From Pseudoduganella flava (GTDB taxonomy: Bacteria > Pseudomonadota > Gammaproteobacteria > Burkholderiales > Burkholderiaceae_D), in NCBI RefSeq assembly GCF_007830495.1, contig NZ_VLKW01000008.1:1-64000 (forward strand): a DNA stretch of 64,000 nt, read 5' to 3'. A program made the translations under genes and the position numbers. Position 1 is the first letter of the stretch, and each line of letters begins with the position of its first letter. Below are positions 26,201-35,558 of this stretch, piece after piece. Below the pieces are notes generated by a model. That model was given only the letters and a program-made list of their open reading frames with translations, made no database searches and was not told where the DNA came from.

Positions 26201-27727
26201 TCAACGCTCGCCCCACGGACGGCGCGGTGCATCGGAACGCGGTGCGCTGTCGCGGCGGAAGCCGCCGCCTTCCTTGCGGACCGGTGCGCCTTCGCGGCGG
26301 AAACCGCCTTCCGGACGCGCTTCGCCGCGGAACGGGCTCGCTTCGCTGCGATAGTGGCTGCTGTCGCGGGCAAAGCCGCCGTCGCGCTGGTGGCCGCCGT
26401 CGCGCGGGTGGCCGCCTTCACGCGGGTAGGCCGGCTTCGAGAAGCTGCGCTGGCCCGGCTTGCGGCCTTCGCCAGGCTTCCAGCCCGGACGCGCCGCGGA
26501 ACGCGGTGCCGCCGCCTTCTTCGGCTCGAAGCCTTCGACGACGTCGACCGGAATGCTCTGCTTCGTGAAGCGCTCGATACGGCGCACGTGCATGCCTTCG
26601 GCGTGGTTCACCAGCGAGATCGCCAGGCCGTTACGGCCGGCGCGGCCCGTACGGCCGATACGGTGCACGTAATCTTCCGGGAACTTCGGCAGGTCGTAGT
26701 TGAACACGTGCGTGATCGTCGGCACGTCGATGCCGCGCGCCGCCACGTCGGTGGCGACCAGCACTTTCACGTTACCGCGGCGCATGCCGTCCAGGGTACG
26801 GTTGCGGGCGCCCTGGTGCATGTCGCCATGCAGTGCGGCAGCCGCGAAGCCGGCGATGTTCAGGCGGTCGGCGATCGTGTCGGCGTCGCGCTTGGTGGCG
26901 GTGAACACCACGGCCTGATCCAGCGACTCGTCGCGCAGCAGGTGGTCCAGCAGGCGGTTCTTGTGCGACAGGTCGTCGACGAAGTGCACGCGCTGCGTGA
27001 TGTTCTCGTGCTTGTTGGCGGCCTGCTTGATCTCGATCGTCAGCGGGTCCTTCGTGATGCGGCGAGCCATATTGCCCACCACGCCGTCGAGCGTGGCGGA
27101 GAACAGCATCGTCTGGCGCGTGGACGGCGTCGCGGCGACGATCTTTTCGATGTCGTCGATGAAGCCCATGTCCAGCATGCGGTCCGCTTCGTCCAGCACG
27201 AGGATCTGCAGCTGCGAGAAGTCGATCTTGCCCGACTCCATATGGTCGATCAGGCGGCCCGGCGTCGCCACCAGGATTTCCGGATTGCGCGACAGCAGTT
27301 GCATCTGCTTCGGGTAAGGCATGCCGCCGAGGATCGCGACGGCCTTCAGGCGGCGCAGGTTGACGCTGTACTTGTCGGTGTTCGTGGTGACCTGCAGCGC
27401 GAGCTCGCGGGTCGGGGTCAGCACCAGCATTTTCGGCTGGGCCGGCTTGAAACGAGGACGCTCGCCGCGTGCGAACGCAGCCTGCTTTTCCTGGTTCGGC
27501 GTGCGGCCGGACGCTGCCGCCTCTGGCGTCAGTTCAGCCAGGCGGTGCAGCGAAGGCAGCATGAAAGCCGCCGTCTTGCCGGAACCCGTCTGGGACGATA
27601 CCAGCAAATCCTTGCCGGCGATCGCGGCCGGAACGGCCTGCTCCTGCACGGGCGTCGGCTTGGTGTAGCCGGCGTCGGTGAGGGCTTTCAGAATGGACGG
27701 ATTCAGGCCAAGTGTTTCAAAACTCAT
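26201..27727 (-). CDS. rhlE: DEAD-box ATP-dependent RNA helicase RhlE
   Basis: This 508-aa protein has all the helicase motifs: the Q motif (KPTPVQEQAVPA), Walker A SQTGSGKT, PTRELA, VLDEADRM, SAT and HRIGRTGR. It opens with SFETLGL as RhlE proteins do. The last hundred residues are a basic, Gly/Arg/Pro-rich tail with repeated HPRDGGHQRDGG-like units, probably an RNA-binding extension. It helps ribosome assembly and RNA turnover, often in the cold. The ATG at 27727 matches the family start; 36 upstream codons are untranslated leader. A 380-bp gene-free region lies upstream. Confidence 0.94.
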   Translation of the reverse strand: MSFETLGLNPSILKALTDAGYTKPTPVQEQAVPAAIAGKDLLVSSQTGSGKTAAFMLPSLHRLAELTPEAAASGRTPNQEKQAAFARGERPRFKPAQPKMLVLTPTRELALQVTTNTDKYSVNLRRLKAVAILGGMPYPKQMQLLSRNPEILVATPGRLIDHMESGKIDFSQLQILVLDEADRMLDMGFIDDIEKIVAATPSTRQTMLFSATLDGVVGNMARRITKDPLTIEIKQAANKHENITQRVHFVDDLSHKNRLLDHLLRDESLDQAVVFTATKRDADTIADRLNIAGFAAAALHGDMHQGARNRTLDGMRRGNVKVLVATDVAARGIDVPTITHVFNYDLPKFPEDYVHRIGRTGRAGRNGLAISLVNHAEGMHVRRIERFTKQSIPVDVVEGFEPKKAAAPRSAARPGWKPGEGRKPGQRSFSKPAYPREGGHPRDGGHQRDGGFARDSSHYRSEASPFRGEARPEGGFRREGAPVRKEGGGFRRDSAPRSDAPRRPWGER

Positions 27728-28008
27728 GTATATCTTTCGTAAAATTGCGCGTTCCTGCACAACCGCAGAACGCAACATCGCTACGCCAACCAAACGAAAT
27801 GACTCTAAACTGCAAGAATAGAAATTTCGGCACAAAAGCTTTGCGCCGGGACGGTGTCAGGATGCGACACACAAGGGCGGGGGGCTTTTTATAAGCGCGT
27901 CAGGCTCGAGGGCCGGAATGCGCGAAGGCTTGCGAAGCTGGTAATGGGCATCAGCCCGGAATTTTTCTTCTGTCGTTGTTACTATACGTTGGCTGTTGCA
28001 ACGCACAA
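27728..28008 (-). promoter_or_regulatory. Long 5' leader and possible promoter of rhlE
   Basis: The 381 bp between rhlE and fabI (27728-28108) hold no gene. On the minus strand TTGTGC (28003-28008) and TATAGT (27981-27986) with a 16-bp spacer could be a promoter, giving a leader of about 245 nt. Such leaders are common on cold-induced helicase genes. A GGCGCCC/GGGCGCC hairpin at 28074-28095 just past fabI has no T-tract. Confidence 0.35.
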
Positions 28009-28108
28009 ACAACATCATACCCGATTTTGGCCGACCCTGCACGGCTGTCTGAACCGTGCGGGCGGTGAGACGCGGCGCCCCGCGTCGTGGGCGCCGTGTA
28101 AAGGCGGC

Positions 28109-28900
28109 TTACTGGTAATCGGTGGCGTTCAGGCCCATCACGTGGGAGAAGCCGCCGTCGACGTAGATGATGTCGCCGGTGATGCCGGAGGACAGGTCGG
28201 ACAGCATGAACGCCGCCGTATTGCCCACTTCCTCGATCGTCACGTTGCGGCGCAGCGGCGCATGGCTGGCGGCAAAGCCCAAGAGCTTCGAGAAGTCCTT
28301 GATGCCGGACGCGGCCAGCGTCTTGATCGGGCCGGCCGAGATGCCGTTCGAGCGGATGCCGTGCTGGCCCAGGTTCTCGGCCAGGTAGCGCACCGATGCT
28401 TCCAGCGATGCCTTTGCCAGGCCCATCGTGTTGTAGTAGGGAATAGCGCGCACGGCGCCCAGGTACGACAGCGTCAGCACGGACGAGCCGGGCTTCAGCA
28501 GCGGCAGTGCCGCCTTCACCATGGCCGGGAAGCTGTAGGCCGAGATGTCGTGGGCGACGCGGTAGTTCTCGCGGGTCAGGCCGTCGAGGAACTCGCCGGC
28601 GATCGCCTCGCGCGGCGCAAAGCCGATCGCGTGGACGAAGCCGTCCAGGCGGTCCCAGCTCTGGCCCAGGTCGCGGAACAGCGCCTCGATCTGCTCATCG
28701 CTCGCCACGTCGCAATCGAACACCAGCTTGCTGCCGAATTCGGCGGCGAAGTCGGTGATACGGTCCTTGAACCGTTCGCCCACGTAGGTGAAGGCCAGCT
28801 CGGCGCCTTCGCGGTGGCAGGCCTGCGCGATGCCGTAGGCGATCGAACGGTTGGACAGCACGCCGGTGATGAGGATTTTTTTGCCTTGCAAGAAAGCCAT
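28109..28900 (-). CDS. fabI: Enoyl-ACP reductase FabI
   Basis: This 263-aa NADH-dependent reductase does the last step of each fatty-acid elongation cycle. The active-site pattern [21 protein letters not shown] matches E. coli FabI, with both tyrosines and the lysine kept. The N-terminal nucleotide site is [15 protein letters not shown] and the C-terminal one IIYVDGG. The ATG at 28900 has GGAG upstream; 69 further in-frame codons run into a repeat region and are rejected. The gene stands alone. Confidence 0.96.
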   Translation of the reverse strand: MAFLQGKKILITGVLSNRSIAYGIAQACHREGAELAFTYVGERFKDRITDFAAEFGSKLVFDCDVASDEQIEALFRDLGQSWDRLDGFVHAIGFAPREAIAGEFLDGLTRENYRVAHDISAYSFPAMVKAALPLLKPGSSVLTLSYLGAVRAIPYYNTMGLAKASLEASVRYLAENLGQHGIRSNGISAGPIKTLAASGIKDFSKLLGFAASHAPLRRNVTIEEVGNTAAFMLSDLSSGITGDIIYVDGGFSHVMGLNATDYQ

Positions 28901-29063
28901 GTTTACTCCAATTGCCTGTTGCGCCTGGCGCAGCAGGGGGATGTTGTTCTGAGTGGTGACAGACCGCAGGTGGTGCTTGTTACCGCAAGATCGAGATTGT
29001 ATGGCTTGGGGCTTGCCACTGCAAGCTTGGCAAGTCGTTGGCGGCCGCATAACGGCTGGGTTC

Positions 29064-29113
29064 GTGTCCCTCTGGTGTCCCTCTGGGGTCAGACCCCAGA
29101 GGGACACGAGCTC
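29064..29113. repeat. Palindromic REP-like element C
   Basis: GTGTCCCTCTGGGGTC (29075-29090) is followed after one base by its exact reverse complement (29092-29107). A further GTGTCCCTCTG copy lies directly before it (29064-29074). The right edge continues into GACACGAGCTC (29103-29113), the same outer block as in elements A and B, while the core is GGGGTCAGACCCC as in the element at 31640-31666. Confidence 0.85.
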
Positions 29114-29119
29114 GGCAAC

Positions 29120-29157
29120 AAAAAAAAGGCTGCGGGACCTGGCGGTCGCGCAGCCTT
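29120..29157 (-). terminator. Rho-independent terminator of the MltD-like gene
   Basis: On the minus strand AAGGCTGCG pairs with CGCAGCCTT and is followed by a run of at least seven T residues, 20 bp past the stop codon. Confidence 0.9.
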
Positions 29158-29176
29158 CGCTATCGGAGCAGGCGTA

Positions 29177-30532
29177 TCAGTTGCGGCGCTTCTTGCCCGC
29201 GTCGTCGCGCGACACGCGCGCCTTCACCAGCTTGATCGGCGACTTCGTCTTGCTGCTGGTCGCTTTCGCCTGGCGGTAGTTGCTGCGCTTGGCGACGGGT
29301 TCGTCGGCGACGTTGATCGTCGCGTTCTCGGCGATTTCCGTGGGGATGTCGCCGGCGCTGGCCGAGATCTTCGGCACCAGGATCGTCGAGCCGGCCTTCA
29401 GCACGCCGCGCGACGGCAGGTTGTTGGCCTGGCGGATCACTTCCGGCGTCGTGCGGAACTTCGAGGCCAGCGATGCGATCGATTCACGCGCGCTCGTCAC
29501 CTTGTGCGTCGACCAGGTGGACAGCGCACGGCCCCACTGGGCCAGGTTCAGGTGGAACTTCTCCGCGTTTTCCTTCGGCAGCAGGATCTGGGTCTGCTCG
29601 CCGCCGGTGATCACGGGGCGCTTGAACTGCGGGTTCAGCGCCTTGAATTCGTCGACCGACAATTCGGCCAGCTGGGCGGCCACGGTCAGGTCGATGTCGC
29701 TCGTCTTGTCGACGGCGGTGAAGTACGGCTCGTTCTGGATCAGCGGCAGCGACAGGCCGTAGCGGCCCGGGTTCGCGACGATGTTCTTCACAGCTTGCAG
29801 CTTCGGCACGTAGTTGCGCGTCTCGGCCGGCATCAGTTCGGACAGGCTGTCGAAATCGGTCGGCTTGCCGGCGGCGCGGTTCTTCGCGATCGCCTTCTGC
29901 ACCGAGCCTTCGCCCCAGTTATAGGCGGCCAGCGCGAGTTGCCAGTCGCCGAACATGTCGTACAGGCGTTGCAGGTAGGTCAGCGCCGCGTCGGTCGATG
30001 CCAGCACGGAGCGGCGGTCGTCCTTGAACGCGTTCTGCTTCAGGTTGAAATCGCGGCCGGTGCCGGGCATGAACTGCCACATGCCGCCCGCGTTCGCGCT
30101 GGAGACGGCGGTCGGGTTGAAGGCGGATTCGATGAACGGCAGCAGTGCCAGTTCCGTCGGCATGCCGCGCTTTTCCAGTTCGGACACGACGTGGAACAGG
30201 TACAACGACGCGCGGGCCGACGTGCGGGCCATGTGGTCGGGCCGCTCGGCATACCAGTTGACGTGCTTCGCCACAAGCGAGTTGTTCAGGTCGGGGATCG
30301 CGTAGCCGGAGCGGATGCGGTTCCAGACGTCCGTTTCACGGAAGGCGTCTTCGGAGGGTGCTGCCTTGACAAGATTTTTGGAAGGGGAGGCGAGATCGGG
30401 TGCAGGAGCCTTGGCGGCGGGCGACAGCGGAATCAGCGGCATGTTATTGCCGGCGGATTCGACCGCATGGCTGATTACCGGTGCCGCGGCGAGCAGTGCC
30501 GCCAGCAGGGGAGTGTACTTAAGTCGTCGCAT
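29177..30532 (-). CDS. mltD: MltD-like membrane-bound lytic transglycosylase with LysM
   Basis: This 451-aa protein has a signal peptide (1-23), a goose-lysozyme-like SLT domain (about 95-260) and a C-terminal LysM-type region. The catalytic Glu lies in FIESAFNPTAVS, followed by AGGMWQFMPGTG and the LAAYNWGEGSV motif. It cleaves glycan strands of peptidoglycan in the periplasm. One LysM unit is clear (SIASLASKFRTTPEVIRQAN); a second, nearer residue 280, is weak. There is no lipobox Cys at the signal cleavage site, so it may be soluble, unlike E. coli MltD. The tail is Lys/Arg-rich. Confidence 0.9.
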   Translation of the reverse strand: MRRLKYTPLLAALLAAAPVISHAVESAGNNMPLIPLSPAAKAPAPDLASPSKNLVKAAPSEDAFRETDVWNRIRSGYAIPDLNNSLVAKHVNWYAERPDHMARTSARASLYLFHVVSELEKRGMPTELALLPFIESAFNPTAVSSANAGGMWQFMPGTGRDFNLKQNAFKDDRRSVLASTDAALTYLQRLYDMFGDWQLALAAYNWGEGSVQKAIAKNRAAGKPTDFDSLSELMPAETRNYVPKLQAVKNIVANPGRYGLSLPLIQNEPYFTAVDKTSDIDLTVAAQLAELSVDEFKALNPQFKRPVITGGEQTQILLPKENAEKFHLNLAQWGRALSTWSTHKVTSARESIASLASKFRTTPEVIRQANNLPSRGVLKAGSTILVPKISASAGDIPTEIAENATINVADEPVAKRSNYRQAKATSSKTKSPIKLVKARVSRDDAGKKRRN

Positions 30533-30791
30533 AGCGTTCCATTGTGTTGTCGTCGAATTAACCGAGGCAAGCCCCGGCCGGACGGACTACCAATTTAAAG
30601 GTGGAGTGTAAGGATGTTGCTGGGGCGCCGTCAAGAAATATGTCGGCCCGGTTACAAAAAACTTGAGGTGCGGCATCGTAAAAAATAATGGCAAGATCGC
30701 GTTGAATCCAGTGAAAATCGCCGAAGATGGCGTAAACGACATCCGGTGCGTACAATGGTATCCCCCAGCTGTTTGCACCAAGGAATTCATC

Positions 30792-31349
30792 ATGAGCACC
30801 TCCCCCGTGGACCACGCCACCGCCATTGCCCGCACCGAGGAATGGCTCGAGAAAGCGGTGATCGGCCTGAACCTGTGCCCGTTCGCGAAGGCGGTCCATG
30901 TGAAGAAGCAGATCCGCTATGTCGTGTCGGACGCCACCACTCCCGAAGAGCTGCTGGAGCAGCTGATGGACGAGCTGCAACTGCTGTCCGACACCCCGGC
31001 CGAGCAGGTCGACACGACCCTGATCATCCACCCTCACGTATTGAGTGACTTCGAGGACTACAATGAGTTCCTCGATGTTGCCGACGCGGCGCTGGAAGAC
31101 ATGGGCCTCGACGGCGAATTGCAAGTCGCCAGCTTCCACCCGGACTACCAGTTCGCCGATACGGCGAAGGACGACATCGGCAATTACACGAACCGCTCGC
31201 CGTACCCGACCCTGCACCTGCTGCGCGAAGACAGCGTCGAGCGCGCCGTCGAGGCGTTCCCGGAGGCCGAGGCGATCTTCGAAAAGAACATCGAGACGAT
31301 GGAACAGCTGGGCCACGCCGGCTGGGCCAAGCTGTTCGCCCGGAGCTGA
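30792..31349 (+). CDS. DUF1415 family protein
   Basis: This 185-aa cytoplasmic protein contains the DUF1415 landmarks EEWLEKAVIGLNLCPFAKAV, FHPDYQFAD and RSPYPTLHLLRE. The single conserved Cys in NLCPFA and the His/Asp in FHPDYQF suggest an active or metal site, but no function is established. The ATG at 30792 has AGGAAT upstream. A DUF1289 gene follows after 2 bp, and the pair is commonly seen together in betaproteobacteria. Confidence 0.85.
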   Translation: MSTSPVDHATAIARTEEWLEKAVIGLNLCPFAKAVHVKKQIRYVVSDATTPEELLEQLMDELQLLSDTPAEQVDTTLIIHPHVLSDFEDYNEFLDVADAALEDMGLDGELQVASFHPDYQFADTAKDDIGNYTNRSPYPTLHLLREDSVERAVEAFPEAEAIFEKNIETMEQLGHAGWAKLFARS

Positions 31350-31351
31350 GG

Positions 31352-31546
31352 ATGGCGGACCAGGATCTGCCGGAGCGCCCGGACACGCCGTGCGTGGCCG
31401 TGTGCTCGACGACGTTCGACGACATCTGCCGCGGCTGCGGCCGCACCTATATCGAGGTGGCGCACTGGGTGTCGATGTCGGCCGAGGAAAAGGAAAAGGT
31501 GTGGCAGCGGATTCTGGCGCAGGGGTATCCGCGGCGGAACGGCTGA
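31352..31546 (+). CDS. DUF1289 small cysteine-rich protein
   Basis: This 64-aa protein has the DUF1289 pattern PCVAVCSTTFDDICRGCGRT; its four cysteines are well placed to bind a metal or an Fe-S cluster. The second half carries IEVAHWVSMSAEEKEKVW. It starts 2 bp after the DUF1415 stop, so the two are coupled. Function unknown. Confidence 0.88.
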   Translation: MADQDLPERPDTPCVAVCSTTFDDICRGCGRTYIEVAHWVSMSAEEKEKVWQRILAQGYPRRNG

Positions 31547-31574
31547 AGTTTCGCGGAAAATGCGGTCTGCCCAC

Positions 31575-31706
31575 AATGCCGTTAAGTTAGCAAGCTGCGT
31601 GCGCTGAAGACGCTTGCTTTCACCCCAACGGCAAAGGCTGGGGTCAGACCCGCCGGGTCTGACCCCGGGGTTTCGAGTCTCGGGTTTGCCTTGACTGAAC
31701 GGCATT
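31575..31706. repeat. MITE-like inverted-repeat element with a GGGGTCAGACCC hairpin
   Basis: AATGCCGTT (31575-31583) and AACGGCATT (31698-31706) form 9-bp terminal inverted repeats around 114 bp. Inside, GGGGTCAGACCC (31640-31651) and GGGTCTGACCCC (31655-31666) form a perfect 12-bp hairpin with a 3-nt loop, and CAAGC/GCTTG copies form an inner pair. The element lies between the convergent DUF1289 and DUF1993 genes and has no coding capacity. Confidence 0.6.
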
Positions 31707-31737
31707 AAGGCCTGTCACCATTTTTGGCGTAATTCTT

Positions 31738-32250
31738 TTACTGCGGAATCACCCCAATAAAATCCTTCTTGCCGATGTCCAGCCCGTTATGGCGCAGGAT
31801 GTCGTACGCGGTCGTCGCGTGGAAGAAGAAATGCGGCAGCGCGTAGTGCAGCAGGTAGTTGTGGCCGGTGAAGTGGCGGGTCTTTTCGCCGCTGCCGGTC
31901 GTGATCGCGCGGGTGGCCGCGTCGTCGAACGCTTGTTCCGGCAGGCTGTCGAGGAACGTCAGCGTTTTCTTGATGCGCAGCTTCAGGTCGGCGAAGGTTT
32001 TTTCCGTGTCTTCCCATGCCGGCACGTCCTGCCCGGCCAGGCGCGCGCCGGCACCCTTGGCGAAATCGCTGGCGATCTGGATCTGGCGCGTGAACGGCAG
32101 CATGTCGGGGAACAGCCGGTATTGCAGCAGCGCGTTCGGATCGATCTTCTTCGTTTCCACGTGTTGTTCGGCCTTGTCGAGGATATCCAGCAGGCTGGTC
32201 AGGATCTGGCGGAACACGGGAACGGCGGCGGCGTACATCGAAAAGCTCAT
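31738..32250 (-). CDS. DUF1993 family protein (DinB-like fold)
   Basis: This 170-aa protein matches DUF1993, with LPFTRQIQIASDFAKGAGARL, then FTGHNYLLHYALPHFFFH. Several conserved His residues in the second half suggest a DinB-like metal site. The ATG at 32250 has AGGAG upstream; the in-frame start at 32265 lacks one. Its function is unknown; it is divergent from the GGDEF/EAL gene. Confidence 0.85.
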   Translation of the reverse strand: MSFSMYAAAVPVFRQILTSLLDILDKAEQHVETKKIDPNALLQYRLFPDMLPFTRQIQIASDFAKGAGARLAGQDVPAWEDTEKTFADLKLRIKKTLTFLDSLPEQAFDDAATRAITTGSGEKTRHFTGHNYLLHYALPHFFFHATTAYDILRHNGLDIGKKDFIGVIPQ

Positions 32251-32438
32251 AAGGACTCCTGTCAAAGGGAGGCCATCATAGCAAGTTCGGCCACCATCCG
32301 CCGAAAGCGTTGCCGCCGTGCTCGAGCACGGTACGGCGATCGTGACTTCGCCAGGTTTTTACGTGCATAATTGCACCACGATAACTAACCTAACGCGTTG
32401 CGCGAGATGCTCCTCACTATCCAGGCCGCGGCCACTGC

Positions 32439-35400
32439 ATGACGCACCCGCCATTTCGCAGCCTGCGTGCCCGCCTGGGCGCGTTGTATGGCCAGTCGAT
32501 CTATGGGTCGCTGCTGCTCGTCGTGCTGGGCGGCCTCGTCGTGCCCGCGCTCGTCGGCGGCTACCTGATCGTCGGCCTGCGCGAACAGCAGGCCGCGCAC
32601 ACGGCGCTGAACGAAACGCTGCAACGCAATGCCGACATCCTCGCCCTCGGCATGCAGGAATCGCTGTGGAACATGAATGCCGACGCGGCCCGCTCGCTGG
32701 CCCAGGCCGTGATGCGCGACCGTTCCATCGTCCGCGTGCAGGTGACGGGGCAGGCCGAGGCCCAGTTCATCGACCTGAAGTCGCCGGCGCCGCGCCGCGG
32801 CAACGTCGTCGAGGCGCAGCGCGACGTCGTCGTGCGCGGCGAGCGCATCGGCCACGTGCTCGTCGCGATGGACGATGCCCGCACCCGCCAGGACCTGCGC
32901 GAAAAGCGCCGCGCCTACATCTTCGTGCTGGCCGGCCAGCTGTCCGTGTCGCTGCTGCTGATCGTCCTGCTGCTGAACAAGCGCGTGATCCGCCCGCTGC
33001 GCCGGCTGATGCGCTTTTCCGAGCGCCTGTCGCAGGGCGACTTCGAGACGGGCCTGGACCTGCGCGCCAGCCGCGACGAGCTGGGCCGCCTGGCGCGCCA
33101 GCTGGAACAGACCCGCGTGGCGATCCGCCGCCTGTTCGACGACGTGCGCCAGCGCGAAGAACGCTTCCGCACCATCGTCACGCAGGTGCCGGGCGCCGTG
33201 TTCCGCTACCGGCCGGACGGCCCGATCGAATTCGTCAGCGACGCGATCGAAGACATCTCCGGCTACACGGCCGCGCAGCTGATGCGCGGTACCACGCATT
33301 CCTGGGTCAACCTGATCACGCCGGAAGACCGGCGCATGCAGCGGCGCACGGTGCGCGATGCGATCGCCGAAGGCCGCGCCTACGAAACCGAATACCGCAT
33401 CGTCGACGCCACCGGCACCGAGCGCTGGGTGCTGGAGATCGGCCAGCCGCAGGTGCCGCCCGAAGGCGGCGAGCCGTGGGTGGACGGCATCCTGTCCGAC
33501 ATCAGCGAGCGCAAGGACAACGAGATGCGCATCGAGGCGCTGCTGGCCGAGCAGGGCGCGATCCTGGACAACGTGATGTTCGGCGTGATGTTCGTGCGCC
33601 ACCGCACCATCATGTCCGTCAACCGCCGCTGCGAAGAGCTGTTCGGCTACGAGCCGGGCGAAATGGTGGGCAAGTCGACGGCGATCGTGTTCCCCACGTC
33701 GTTCGACTTCGAGGCGGCCGGCGTGCGCCAGTATCCGACCCTGGGCCAGGGCGAGTACTTCAGCGAGGAGCGCCACTACCGCCGGCGTGACGGCACGCTG
33801 TTCTGGTGCATGGTCAGCGGCTGCGCGATCGACCAGAACCGCCCCTATGAAGGCAGCATCTGGGTGTACGCCGACATCACCGCGCGCAAGGAGGCGGAGG
33901 AAAAACTGCGGCTGTCCGCCACGGTGCTCGAGCACATCGCCGACGGCGTGCTCGTCGTCGACACGCAGCGTCGCATCGTGGCCGTCAACACGGCCTTCAC
34001 GCAGATCACGGGCTACGCGGAAGACGAGGCGCTGGGCCGCGACATCTGGCTGATGCGCTCGGGCCGCCATGACGACGCATTCCACGACACGCTGTGGCAG
34101 GAGCTCGTCGACACGGGCCACTGGCAGGGCGAGCTGTGGTGCCTGCGCAAGAACGGCGAGCAGTTCGTCGAAGCGCTGACGATCACGGCGGTGCGCGACA
34201 CGCACGGCACCACGACGCATTACGTGGGCGTGTTCCGCGACATCACGCTGGTCAAGGAAAACGAGAGGAAGCTCGACCACCTGGCCCACCACGATCCGCT
34301 GACGGCGCTGCCGAACCGGCTGCTGTTCAACGACCGCCTGCAGCACGCGATCGACCGCGCCCAGCGCTCGCAGGAGCAGCTGGCGCTGCTGTTCATCGAC
34401 CTGGACCGCTTCAAGAACGTCAACGACACGCTGGGCCACCACATCGGCGACGAGCTGCTGAAACAGGTGGCCGATGCGCTGGCGGCGCGGCTGCGCGACG
34501 GCGACACGCTGGCGCGGCTGGGCGGCGACGAATTCGTCGTGCTGCTCGAAGGCGTCGCCGGCGAGTACGCCGTCACGCTGGTCGCGGAAAAGCTCGTGAC
34601 GATGTTCGAGCAGCCGTTCACGGTTGCCGGCCACGAGCTGTTCGTCACGTGCAGCGTCGGCATCAGCCTGTACCCGTCGGATGCGACGGACCTGAACATG
34701 TTGATCCGCAATGCCGACGTGGCGATGTACCAGGCCAAGGCGCGCGGCCGCAACGGCTACCGCTTCTACGCGCCGTCGATGACGGGCGAGGGCGTGCAGC
34801 GCCTGCGCCTGGAAGCCTACCTGCGCCGCTCGCTGGAGAAGGACGAGATGTTCCTGAACTACCAGCCGCAGGTCGAGATCGACACGGGGCGCCTGATCGG
34901 CGTCGAGGCGCTGGTGCGCTGGAACCACCCGGAACTGGGCCTGGTGCCGCCGGGCCGCTTCGTGCCGCTGGCCGAGGACACGGGCTTCATCAGCCAGCTG
35001 GGCCAGTGGGTGCTGCGCGAGGCGTGCCGGCAGATGGTGCGCTGGCAGGAGGCCGGGCTGGTGGTGCCGAAGATCGCCGTCAACCTGTCGGTACGGCAGT
35101 TCGAGCGCGGCACGATCGTGGCCACCGTGGCCGACATCCTGCGCGAGACGGGCCTCGAACCCCACCGCCTGCAGCTCGAGGTCACCGAATCGCTGATCAT
35201 GAACACGGGCGATGCGCTGGCCCACATCAACGGCCTGCACGCACTGGGCGTGTCGCTGGCGATCGACGATTTCGGCACCGGCTATTCGTCGCTGGCCTAC
35301 CTGAAGCAGATGCCGGTGCAGACACTGAAGATCGACCGCTCGTTCATCCAGGACATCCATGAAGACGTCAACGACGAGGCGATCGCGATCGCCATCATCC

Positions 35401-35558
35401 AGCTCGGCAAGAGCATGAACCTGGCCGTCATCGCCGAAGGTGTCGAGACGGACGAGCAGGCCACGTTCCTGCTGCGCCACGGCTGCAACCAGGCGCAGGG
35501 CTATTTCTACAGCCGCCCCGTGATGCCGGACGACCTGCAGCGGCGGTGGCTGCCATGA
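32439..35558 (+). CDS. Membrane PAS-PAS-PAS-GGDEF-EAL cyclic-di-GMP protein
   Basis: This 1039-aa inner-membrane protein has a TM helix at about 22-46, a periplasmic sensor (about 47-160), a second TM helix (161-182), HAMP, three PAS domains (starting near 240, 365 and 489), a GGDEF domain from about 613 and an EAL domain from about 800. The GGDEF motif is intact at about 695-699, and RDGD five residues before it is a product-inhibition I-site. The EAL motif (near 823, in GVEALVRW) and the downstream IDDFGTGYSSL and KIDRSFI are intact, so both synthesis and hydrolysis of c-di-GMP are possible. The stop codon overlaps the ATG of the molybdenum hydroxylase gene. Confidence 0.93.
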   Translation: MTHPPFRSLRARLGALYGQSIYGSLLLVVLGGLVVPALVGGYLIVGLREQQAAHTALNETLQRNADILALGMQESLWNMNADAARSLAQAVMRDRSIVRVQVTGQAEAQFIDLKSPAPRRGNVVEAQRDVVVRGERIGHVLVAMDDARTRQDLREKRRAYIFVLAGQLSVSLLLIVLLLNKRVIRPLRRLMRFSERLSQGDFETGLDLRASRDELGRLARQLEQTRVAIRRLFDDVRQREERFRTIVTQVPGAVFRYRPDGPIEFVSDAIEDISGYTAAQLMRGTTHSWVNLITPEDRRMQRRTVRDAIAEGRAYETEYRIVDATGTERWVLEIGQPQVPPEGGEPWVDGILSDISERKDNEMRIEALLAEQGAILDNVMFGVMFVRHRTIMSVNRRCEELFGYEPGEMVGKSTAIVFPTSFDFEAAGVRQYPTLGQGEYFSEERHYRRRDGTLFWCMVSGCAIDQNRPYEGSIWVYADITARKEAEEKLRLSATVLEHIADGVLVVDTQRRIVAVNTAFTQITGYAEDEALGRDIWLMRSGRHDDAFHDTLWQELVDTGHWQGELWCLRKNGEQFVEALTITAVRDTHGTTTHYVGVFRDITLVKENERKLDHLAHHDPLTALPNRLLFNDRLQHAIDRAQRSQEQLALLFIDLDRFKNVNDTLGHHIGDELLKQVADALAARLRDGDTLARLGGDEFVVLLEGVAGEYAVTLVAEKLVTMFEQPFTVAGHELFVTCSVGISLYPSDATDLNMLIRNADVAMYQAKARGRNGYRFYAPSMTGEGVQRLRLEAYLRRSLEKDEMFLNYQPQVEIDTGRLIGVEALVRWNHPELGLVPPGRFVPLAEDTGFISQLGQWVLREACRQMVRWQEAGLVVPKIAVNLSVRQFERGTIVATVADILRETGLEPHRLQLEVTESLIMNTGDALAHINGLHALGVSLAIDDFGTGYSSLAYLKQMPVQTLKIDRSFIQDIHEDVNDEAIAIAIIQLGKSMNLAVIAEGVETDEQATFLLRHGCNQAQGYFYSRPVMPDDLQRRWLP

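Noticed and set aside
26171-27742. 523-aa plus-strand open frame over rhlE
   Set aside because: Antisense to a helicase with all motifs intact; no domain is visible in it.
32385-35480. 1031-aa minus-strand open frame opposite the GGDEF/EAL gene
   Set aside because: It is a GC-rich shadow. The plus-strand frame holds HAMP, PAS, GGDEF and EAL motifs, and the minus frame is a low-complexity mix of Arg, Gln, Val and Ala.
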